A DNA stretch of 53,351 nucleotides from positions 1 to 53,351 of the forward strand of contig DRGP01000044.1 of assembly GCA_011050015.1 (NCBI GenBank), written 5' to 3'. Position numbers and translations under genes: made by a program. Numbering within the stretch: position 1 is the stretch's first letter; every line of letters begins with the position of its first letter. The DNA is from Leeuwenhoekiella sp. Its GTDB lineage: Bacteria; Bacteroidota; Bacteroidia; Flavobacteriales; Flavobacteriaceae. This document shows positions 46,107 through 53,351 of the stretch, piece after piece. The notes beneath the pieces were generated by a model. It saw nothing but the letters and a program-made list of their open reading frames with translations, was not told the origin of the DNA and did no database searches.

Positions 46107-46964
46107 ATGACAAAAAGAATTTTGATTTCGACAGATTTTTCTGAAAATTCAGTAAACGCCATCCGTTATGTGCTGGCATTATATGGTGGTATGGCCTGTG
46201 ATTTTCATGTTTTACATGCGTATTATCTAGCGGGGGATTCTAAAGAAAACCTTTTGATCCCCGAGCCAAGTAAGGCAGCTCACGAGGCCGTGCGTGTATC
46301 TTCTGAAAAGGATATTGAGAAGCTCAAGGAAACGATAATGGACTTTAGTGAGAAATCTGATCACAAATTTCATTTTTCAAGCGAAAGGGGGCCTTTGTTG
46401 GATGTTATAAGAGAAAAAGTGAAGAAAGAAGATATTGATCTTATCGTAATGGGCACACGTGGTCAAAATGATATGGAAAACCTCACTTTTGGCAGTGTGG
46501 CGATAAGCGTTATGGAAAATGTGCGCGTGTGCCCCGTGCTTGCGATCCCCAGAAACACACCATTCAAAAAGCCCAACGAAATTGTATTGCCCACCGGTTT
46601 TAAAACCAATTATAAAATTGATGAGCTTAAATTCCTAGCAGAAATATCACGTCTCACAGAAGCACCCATACGCATTCTTTACATCAAGAAAGAGGAAGCG
46701 TTAAGTAAAGCTCAGGTGGAAAAGAAAAAGTATTTGGAAGATGCTTTTTCAGAGGTTGCTTTCAGTCATCATACCCTTTATGATGTGGCTGTAAAAACGG
46801 GGGTGCGTTGCTTTGTACAGAGCAGGGAGAGCGGTATGATCGCTTTTGTCAATAAAAAGCACTTCTTTTTTGGAGGCGCTTTTTCAGACCCTATGGTCAA
46901 GCAACTGGGCAGGTTTGCAAATGTGCCTTTGCTGGCCTTGCACAATATGAAAAAGAAAAATTGA
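46107..46964 (+). CDS. Universal stress protein
   Basis: ILISTDFSENSVNAIRYVLALYGG; MGTRGQNDMENLTFGSVAISVMENVRVCPVLAIP. Confidence 0.9.
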   Translation: MTKRILISTDFSENSVNAIRYVLALYGGMACDFHVLHAYYLAGDSKENLLIPEPSKAAHEAVRVSSEKDIEKLKETIMDFSEKSDHKFHFSSERGPLLDVIREKVKKEDIDLIVMGTRGQNDMENLTFGSVAISVMENVRVCPVLAIPRNTPFKKPNEIVLPTGFKTNYKIDELKFLAEISRLTEAPIRILYIKKEEALSKAQVEKKKYLEDAFSEVAFSHHTLYDVAVKTGVRCFVQSRESGMIAFVNKKHFFFGGAFSDPMVKQLGRFANVPLLALHNMKKKN

Positions 46965-47063
46965 TTCTTTTTGTCACTGCCCTTAAACCTATAAGTTTTT
47001 TTTGGCGTTTGATGAGCGGACTTCCTTTTGATTTCTCGTGTAAAGAGTTTCAGTAAAATTTGA

Positions 47064-47091
47064 AAAAAAGCGGCCATTTGACCGCTTTTTT
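47064..47091. terminator. Hairpin terminator
   Basis: AAAAAAGCGG-CCATTTGA-CCGCTTTTTTT. Confidence 0.75.
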
Positions 47092-47259
47092 TAGTGTTTC
47101 GACCACATTTAATATTGATGTTGCCGCCTTCTGGAAACTGGCGTTCTATTGCGCTAGTATTCTGTATGGATCATAAACAATGTGAGTTTGTCCACAGTGG
47201 CAGGATAAACTACGGTCTTGATAGAGTGGCTTTCCCCGCAAGGGCTTCAGTATCTTTGG

Positions 47260-47284
47260 TGCTTCGTTTTGCACCGACGAAGCA
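47260..47284. repeat. REP-like palindrome (TGCTTCGT...ACGAAGCA followed by ATCTG)
   Basis: TGCTTCGTTTTGCACCGACGAAGCAATCTG resembles common Bacteroidetes interspersed repeats. Confidence 0.5.
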
Positions 47285-47382
47285 ATCTGCCGTTTCATTT
47301 CACAATAACAAAAAAGCAACCCATAAACGAGCCGCTTAAACTATTAAAACGTACTTTCGCGCCCGCAAAAACACACAAGTTT

Positions 47383-47832
47383 ATGAAACGCATTACCCAA
47401 TACAAGAAACTCTTTGGAGTTGAAAAGGAAATTGATCTCAAAGAACTTAAAAAAAGTTACCGAAATTTGGTAAAAAAATGGCACCCAGACAAGTTTCAAG
47501 ATGGTGATGAGAAACAGGAAGAAGCTGAGATTAATAGCCGAAAAATCATCGATGGTTACCATTTTCTGGTAAGTATTGCCCCAGAAACAAAGGCTGCGAA
47601 CATGGAAGAATATACAGAAACCATCACAAATTCTGGTATTGTAGATTTTCAGCATAAGGGAATGTTACTGGAAATTAACTATCTGGATGGGAATACCTAT
47701 GAATATTTTGGGGTCACAAAAAAAATATACATAAAAATGGTAAATAGCGATAATCTGAACCGTTTTGCAAAACGTAGTATATATCCCAAATACCTGTACC
47801 GAAAGTCAAAACGCACCATGGAACACGCATAA
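47383..47832 (+). CDS. DnaJ-like domain + KTSC-like domain protein
   Basis: LKELKKSYRNLVKKWHPDKFQDG (HPD); C-terminal KGMLLEINYLDGNTYEYFGVTKKIYIKMVNSDNLNRFAKRSI; internal start 47383. Confidence 0.85.
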   Translation: MKRITQYKKLFGVEKEIDLKELKKSYRNLVKKWHPDKFQDGDEKQEEAEINSRKIIDGYHFLVSIAPETKAANMEEYTETITNSGIVDFQHKGMLLEINYLDGNTYEYFGVTKKIYIKMVNSDNLNRFAKRSIYPKYLYRKSKRTMEHA

Positions 47833-48299
47833 TGAAGATGGGTGATTCGTTTTTGTTGATTGATCATCGCTTCTTGCTGGATGCAAGGCAAAACCTAAAT
47901 TATTAAGCAATAGGGGCATTGTGAACCATTCTCAATGTCCCTGTTGTTATATTCCCACCGAATTGTTTTCTTCTCCAACCTGCTGATCCTGCATTAATTT
48001 TTTCTGAATTAAATAGGAAGTTTTGTCGTGTAATAGCTTATTAGGATGCTTCGTTTTAAATCCCACCAGTAGGTTTTTTATTCCCCACATCCTTTGGGTC
48101 GAAATTCAAAAATTATTTCCGAATCTTACCTCGCGGGCTTGCCCCGTTGTTGGTGATTTTATCTAAAGGTTTACCTTAAGTCAATTTTAAGTAAAAATAC
48201 TTCTGAGTTCATTATATTTCTTTGCATTGGAAATACTTAAAAAACCTTCCAAAAGCGATTGAAAATTGATAAAAAACACACATAAAAGGCATTATTTAT

Positions 48300-49283
48300 A
48301 TGAAAAATAGAACTTTAGGAAATAACGGATTTGAAGTAAGCGAAGTAGGCTTGGGCTGCTGGCAAATAGGAGCCGACTGGGGCAGCGAGATCGCAAAAAA
48401 TGAGGCTGAGCAAATTTTAGATAAAGCGGCAGCAAGCGGCATTACCTTCTATGACACCGCAGATGTTTATGGAGATGGCCGTAGCGAAAAACTGGTAGGC
48501 GAATTTTTAAAAAAGCAAGAAAAAACAGTGAAGGTCGCGACAAAATTTGGTCGTGACGGTGCTATTTTCCCTGATAATTATACCGAAAGAGGATTGCGCG
48601 ATTGCGTAGAAGCCTCAAGGAAACGACTAGGTGTTGAAAAGATTGATTTACTCCAACTACATTGCATCCCTATCGAAGAATTAAAGAAAGGTGACATTTT
48701 TGACTTGTTGCGCACCTTGCAAAAAGAAGGAAAAATTGCCCATTTTGGGGCCAGTGTAGAAAGTGTGGAAGAAGGTCTTATTTGCCTGGAGCAGGACGGC
48801 CTGCAATCCTTACAGGTAATCTTCAATATTTTCAGGCAGAAATTAGTAAAAGAATTGCTTCCCCAAGCCCAGGCGAAAGGGGTAGGTATTATCGTGCGCC
48901 TGCCGTTGGCAAGTGGTTTGCTTACCGGAAAATTTACTAAAGACACCTCGTTTGAAGAAAACGATCACCGTAATTTCAATCAAAATGGAGAGGTTTTCAA
49001 CGTGGGTGAGACCTTTGCCGGACTGCCTTTTGAAAAAGGGGTAGAATTGACTGATGAATTAAAAAAAATGTGTCCTGAAAATATGACCTTGACAGAAATG
49101 TCCCTGCGCTGGATTCTGGATCACAAAGCGGTAAGTACCATTATTCCCGGTGCCAGTTCATCAAAGCATATAGCGGCAAACGCAACAGTGAGTGAACTTC
49201 CATCGCTTTCTAATGAGCTCATGAAAACACTGGAAGAATTTTATACTACTAAAGTATATAGCCACATTAGAGGGAACTATTAA
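48300..49283 (+). CDS. Aldo/keto reductase
   Basis: FEVSEVGLGCWQIG, FYDTADVYGDGRSEKLVGEFL, IDLLQLHC. Confidence 0.93.
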   Translation: MKNRTLGNNGFEVSEVGLGCWQIGADWGSEIAKNEAEQILDKAAASGITFYDTADVYGDGRSEKLVGEFLKKQEKTVKVATKFGRDGAIFPDNYTERGLRDCVEASRKRLGVEKIDLLQLHCIPIEELKKGDIFDLLRTLQKEGKIAHFGASVESVEEGLICLEQDGLQSLQVIFNIFRQKLVKELLPQAQAKGVGIIVRLPLASGLLTGKFTKDTSFEENDHRNFNQNGEVFNVGETFAGLPFEKGVELTDELKKMCPENMTLTEMSLRWILDHKAVSTIIPGASSSKHIAANATVSELPSLSNELMKTLEEFYTTKVYSHIRGNY

Positions 49284-49304
49284 TAGGAGAAATCAAAATA
49301 AGTA

Positions 49305-49330
49305 AAAAAGGCGTCTTTAGACGCCTTTTT
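49305..49330. terminator. Rho-independent terminator
   Basis: AAAAAGGCGTCT-TT-AGACGCCTTTTT. Confidence 0.9.
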
Positions 49331-49619
49331 GTATTTAAAGCTTCCAAGGTTTTTATCCCCCCAATAAATACGCTGTATCAAAATAAAAAACTTCTTAAAT
49401 ATAACCTCTTGGGCTTATTCTCTAGGTAATTAAATATGGGTTTAATCATTCCTCTATTCGAAGAATAGAATATCTACTTCTTCAAAAAAATGAATTTATA
49501 ACAATTACTTTTATAAAAATTTAGAAAAAGTTTAGTCGTATTGAAAATTAATTTTATTTTTATGATCTGTTGACAATCCCCATATTGCATTATCAACCTT
49601 ACTTTTTAAAATCGATTTT

Positions 49620-50465
49620 ATGGCTTCATACAAGATGGGTATTGATATTGGCGCAACCAAAACGCATATAGGAATCGTCAAGGATGCTCAGGTTATACAG
49701 GAAATAAAATATCCCACCAGGGCTTTGGCGCCGCAAGAGGCTATTATTGAAGACCTAATTGCCCAGATGAATATTTTTGCCGAATTCGGTTTTGAGAGCG
49801 TGGGAATAGGCGTGCCCGGTCTTGTGGATGATGAAACGGGAATTGTGTATGACCTTACCAATATCCCTTCGTGGCAGGAAGTACCGCTTAAAAAACGATT
49901 GGAAGAGCACTTTAAAATCCCGGTACGGGTCACCAATGATGCTAATATGTTTGCCTTGGGCGAAAAAACCTATGGAGCCGGTAAAAACTATAAGAACTTA
50001 GTGGGAATTACCCTGGGCAGCGGTTTTGGCGCAGGCCTCATTGTAGATCATAAAATGTACTCCGGAATCCTCTCCAGCGCAGGCGAAATGGCCGATATCC
50101 CTTATCTCGATAAAACCATTGAGGATTACTGCAGCGGTAAATTTTTTAAACAGCAGCACGGTCTGGAAGGTATAAAAGTAAGTCGATTGGCCGTCGCAGG
50201 AGATGAAAAAGCCAAGCAGATTTTTCATGAATTTGGTATGCACGTGGGGGCCTCCATTCGTATTATTATGAATATCTTGTCACCAGAAGCTATTTTTCTG
50301 GGAGGTTCTGTCACTACATCCTATTCTTTTTTTGAACAGGGGATCCTTGAGAAACTAAACGATTATCCTTTTGAACGGGTGAGGAAGAAAGTGCACATTG
50401 CACCTTCAAAAATACCTAATATTTCTATTCTGGGAGCAGCCGCCCTCGTGGATGCAGCATACTAA
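49620..50465 (+). CDS. ROK family sugar kinase/protein
   Basis: MGIDIGATKTHIGIV; VTNDANMFALGEK; GITLGSGFGAGLIVD. Confidence 0.92.
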   Translation: MASYKMGIDIGATKTHIGIVKDAQVIQEIKYPTRALAPQEAIIEDLIAQMNIFAEFGFESVGIGVPGLVDDETGIVYDLTNIPSWQEVPLKKRLEEHFKIPVRVTNDANMFALGEKTYGAGKNYKNLVGITLGSGFGAGLIVDHKMYSGILSSAGEMADIPYLDKTIEDYCSGKFFKQQHGLEGIKVSRLAVAGDEKAKQIFHEFGMHVGASIRIIMNILSPEAIFLGGSVTTSYSFFEQGILEKLNDYPFERVRKKVHIAPSKIPNISILGAAALVDAAY

Positions 50466-50498
50466 TTGTTATAAAACAACCTATAATTTAAAACGAAT

Positions 50499-51779
50499 AT
50501 GGCACAAGTAACTACCACCAAAAACACAGCCCCACAGTCCAATGGCAGTACAAAGCGATCTATCGTGATCATCGGGGCGCTTTTCTTTATTTTTGGTTTT
50601 GTAACCTGGCTCAATTCGGTATTGATCCCGTATTTGAAAATGGCCAACGAACTTAATAATTTTGAGTCTTATCTGGTCGCTTTTGCTTCCTATATTTCGT
50701 ATTTCGTGATGGCAATCCCCTCGGCCTGGGTGTTGCAAAAAACCGGATTTAAAAAGGGGATGACCCTGGGACTGGTCGTTATGGCAGCGGGCGCGCTCAT
50801 CTTTATACCGGCTGCGCTCTCGCGTACGTATGGCCTGTTTTTATTCGGTCTTTTTGTGCAGGGTACAGGGCTGGCTTTATTACAATCTGCTGCAAATCCA
50901 TACATCACCATTCTTGGCCCTATAGAAAGCGCAGCCAAACGTATTAGCATCATGGGAATCTGTAACAAACTGGCCGGTGCGCTGGCTCCCATTATTTTTG
51001 GTGCCATTTTACTGAAAAATATGGATGCGCTGGAAGCTAAGCTGTTAACTTTAGGTGCAGCGGAAAAAGCAGCCGAACTTGATGAACTTTCTGCCCGGGT
51101 GATTCCGCCTTATGTAATTATGGCAATCGTTCTTGTCGCACTGGGTGTGCTTATCTATTTTTCTGCCTTGCCGGAAATTGAAACCGACAGTGAAGATGAA
51201 GCGGTGGCCGCGGCCAATAAGGACAAGAAAAGTATTTTTCAGTTCCCCAATTTGCTTATGGGTACGCTGGCTATGTTTGTCTATGTAGGGGTTGAGGTGA
51301 TTGCTGGAGATACGGTGATCAGTTATGCCAGAAATGGTCAAAATATACCCACAGATGTGGCCAAATTTTTTACCACCTATACGCTTATCGCCATGATTGT
51401 GGGGTATCTGGTAGGTACGGTCACAATACCAAAATACCTGAGCCAGGAAAAGGCGATGAAGATTTCGGGGATTTTGGGCATCGTATTGGGACTTTGCGCT
51501 ATTTTTTCAGACGGATATATTTCGGTGTTGTGCATTTCACTATTAGGGCTGGCAAATGCACTCGTGTTTCCGGCTATCTGGCCGCTATCATTGGCTGGGC
51601 TGGGGCGCTTTACAAAAATAGGATCTTCCTTTTTGATCATGGCTCTTGCCGGGGGGGCGATCATCCCACCGCTTTATGGTTATCTGGCAGATGCCTGGAA
51701 CCCACAAAGCGCGTATTGGATTATTATTCCCTGTTATTTTTACATCTGGTTTTTTGCCGCAAAAGGGCGTAAAATTTAA
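50499..51779 (+). CDS. Sugar MFS transporter (FucP/glucose-galactose type)
   Basis: FGFVTWLNSVLIPYLKMANEL; GLALLQSAANPYITILGP; YVGVEVIAGDTVISYA. Confidence 0.92.
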   Translation: MAQVTTTKNTAPQSNGSTKRSIVIIGALFFIFGFVTWLNSVLIPYLKMANELNNFESYLVAFASYISYFVMAIPSAWVLQKTGFKKGMTLGLVVMAAGALIFIPAALSRTYGLFLFGLFVQGTGLALLQSAANPYITILGPIESAAKRISIMGICNKLAGALAPIIFGAILLKNMDALEAKLLTLGAAEKAAELDELSARVIPPYVIMAIVLVALGVLIYFSALPEIETDSEDEAVAAANKDKKSIFQFPNLLMGTLAMFVYVGVEVIAGDTVISYARNGQNIPTDVAKFFTTYTLIAMIVGYLVGTVTIPKYLSQEKAMKISGILGIVLGLCAIFSDGYISVLCISLLGLANALVFPAIWPLSLAGLGRFTKIGSSFLIMALAGGAIIPPLYGYLADAWNPQSAYWIIIPCYFYIWFFAAKGRKI

Positions 51780-51961
51780 TAAGAATCAGCTATCTCGTGG
51801 CACGTGTATTTTTCGACAGACAGGCCCACGAGCTATAGTTCTGAAAGAATCTTTGAATTTTGATCTAGCGGGTCGGGAATAAAATCCACTGGTGAGATTT
51901 AACAACAATCTTCAAAAAATCGGTTCAAAAAGTATTGAAAATTGGATAAAAACGATCATTT

Positions 51962-52660
51962 TTATTGGAGTAGGCTGTCCTTAACTTCATTAATATAACT
52001 GCGTCCTATGGTATATTTATAACCCGCGATCTCCACACAATTCCCTTCAATGGCCTCCACTTTATTGACCGATATTGTAAATGAGCGGTGAATACGTAAA
52101 AAGCGTTCAGCAGGAAGATTATTGGTAAAGCTACTAAGGGTTTGGTGCACAATATATTTGCTCGTGGTAGTCACGATCTTGATATAATCCTTAAGGCTTT
52201 CTACCACTAGGATGTCCTTTAGATAGATTTTCTTCATTCTCTTCTTATCTATTTTCACAAAAAGATAATCTGTTTCTTGTGTGGTTGCTATAGGGATCGG
52301 CTCCGCTTTATTTTTAAGGGCCTTGTTGACTGCTTTTAAAAAACGAGGAAAAGGAACTGGTTTTACCAGGTAATCCAAAACCTCTAGTTCATAACTCTGT
52401 ACCGCATATTCTTCATGCGCAGTGGTAATAATGACCATGGGTTTATACTGCAGGCTGTTTAAAAAACTAAAACCATCTATTATGGGCATATTAATGTCCA
52501 GAAAAAGAAGCCCAACTTCGTTGATCTGTAAAAACTGCAAACTGTCTATGGCATTGTTAAAAGTTCCTAGCAATTCAAGATCTTTTACCTGTCCCACAAA
52601 GTTTTTGATGACATTGACGGCCAAGGGCTCATCATCTATGATAATACATTTTAAACGCAT
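51962..52660 (-). CDS. LytTR-type response regulator
   Basis: CIIIDDEPLAVNVI, LFLDINMP, LVKPVPFPRFLKAVNKAL; LytTR domain with FLRIHRSFTISVNKVEAIEG. Confidence 0.93.
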   Translation of the reverse strand: MRLKCIIIDDEPLAVNVIKNFVGQVKDLELLGTFNNAIDSLQFLQINEVGLLFLDINMPIIDGFSFLNSLQYKPMVIITTAHEEYAVQSYELEVLDYLVKPVPFPRFLKAVNKALKNKAEPIPIATTQETDYLFVKIDKKRMKKIYLKDILVVESLKDYIKIVTTTSKYIVHQTLSSFTNNLPAERFLRIHRSFTISVNKVEAIEGNCVEIAGYKYTIGRSYINEVKDSLLQ

Positions 52661-53349
52661 TGTAATTTCAGTTTTAGATCAACTATAAATTCGTTTTTCA
52701 GATTATGGATCTCTAGTTGATATTCATCTTTGGCGTAGCCCAGTTCCAGTCTTTTTTTGACATTTTCTATGCCTATACCCCCCGCGTTTTCCAGTTTTTG
52801 AACGTAGGATTCGCTCGTAGCGGTATTGCGTATTTTAAAGAAGAGAAAATCATCCTGAATGATAAAATCGATTTTGATGCAGACTTCGCCTATATTTTTA
52901 TTGGCGCCGTGCTTAAAGGCATTTTCCACAAAGGGAATTAAAAGCATGGGCGCTATTTTTTTATCTTCTATATCGCCCGAAATGCTCAGGTCAATATTTA
53001 AGAGCGCGCCGTAGCGTATGCGCTCCAGATCCAGGTAATTCTGTATACAGAGAATTTCTTTTTTAAGGCATTGTTTATTAGGCTTGGTTTCATACACCAG
53101 ATAGCGCATGAGTTCAGAAAGCTTAAGCACTACGTCAGGTGTTTTGGTCGAGTTTTCAAGGCTTAGCGAGTAAATGTTATTCAGTGTATTGAAGAAAAAA
53201 TGTGGCGAGATCTGCGAGCGTAAAAAGCGAAGTTCGGTCTCCATCTGTACCTTTTCTAAGCGGGCTGCACGGCTGCTTTCCCGTAGAAAATCTGCCGTTA
53301 TTTTTATGGCGGTAACAAAAGAGAGCACGTAAAACTCACCCAGCATCAT
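52651..53349 (-). CDS. LytS-like sensor histidine kinase (probably partial; 5' end at window edge)
   Basis: FLRSQISPHFFFNTLNNIYSLSLE; PFVENAFKHG; GIGIENVKKRLELGY. Confidence 0.9.
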   Translation of the reverse strand: MMLGEFYVLSFVTAIKITADFLRESSRAARLEKVQMETELRFLRSQISPHFFFNTLNNIYSLSLENSTKTPDVVLKLSELMRYLVYETKPNKQCLKKEILCIQNYLDLERIRYGALLNIDLSISGDIEDKKIAPMLLIPFVENAFKHGANKNIGEVCIKIDFIIQDDFLFFKIRNTATSESYVQKLENAGGIGIENVKKRLELGYAKDEYQLEIHNLKNEFIVDLKLKLQCV

Positions 53350-53351
53350 CA

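Noticed and set aside
47094-47339. 81-aa plus-strand ORF
   Set aside because: Lies across a terminator tail and REP-like palindrome; low-complexity basic translation.
48100-48200. CCTCGCGGGCTTGCCCCG GC-rich palindrome-like patch
   Set aside because: Short imperfect hairpin, single occurrence seen in the window; insufficient to call a regulatory element.
1-53351. CRISPR arrays, insertion sequences or transposase genes
   Set aside because: No regularly spaced repeat-spacer pattern and no transposase-like ORF seen; only int-type recombinase and short repeats.

Overview
AT-rich Flavobacteriaceae/Bacteroidetes-like DNA with three compositional and functional blocks. (1) About 1-39,580 is a copper/heavy-metal resistance island. 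It carries CusA/CzcA RND efflux, TolC, a CusB-type adaptor, two Cu P-type ATPases, a multicopper oxidase with a C-terminal barrel-like extension, a Csp-like Cys-rich protein, a CopZ-like protein, DUF3347/HYC_CC_PP/YceI-like/DUF305/PepSY proteins, and three paralogous regulators joining an HMA-like 'NMVCxRC' N-terminus to an AraC-type HTH. A separate TonB receptor-HTTM-imelysin-DUF4856 iron-type cluster lies at its left. The island ends at a tyrosine recombinase, short direct repeats and a 3' fragment of a tRNA-Leu(TAG) gene. (2) About 39,900-42,740 is a tightly packed AT-rich three-gene operon: PD-(D/E)XK-like sce7726 family, sce7725/beta-like, and zinc-ribbon/HEPN_RES-RES. It looks like an uncharacterised defence or toxin system. 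(3) About 43,000-53,351 is ordinary chromosome: two DEAD-box helicases, USP, DnaJ-like, aldo/keto reductase, ROK kinase, sugar MFS transporter and a LytTR two-component pair. The best candidates for something new are the sce7726/sce7725/RES operon and a family of at least four intergenic hairpins with covarying stems and a conserved TGTTGATGGTTAGT-like loop at 18.67, 18.75, 22.48 and 25.71 kb. All family names come from reading motifs and from memory; no searches were run.
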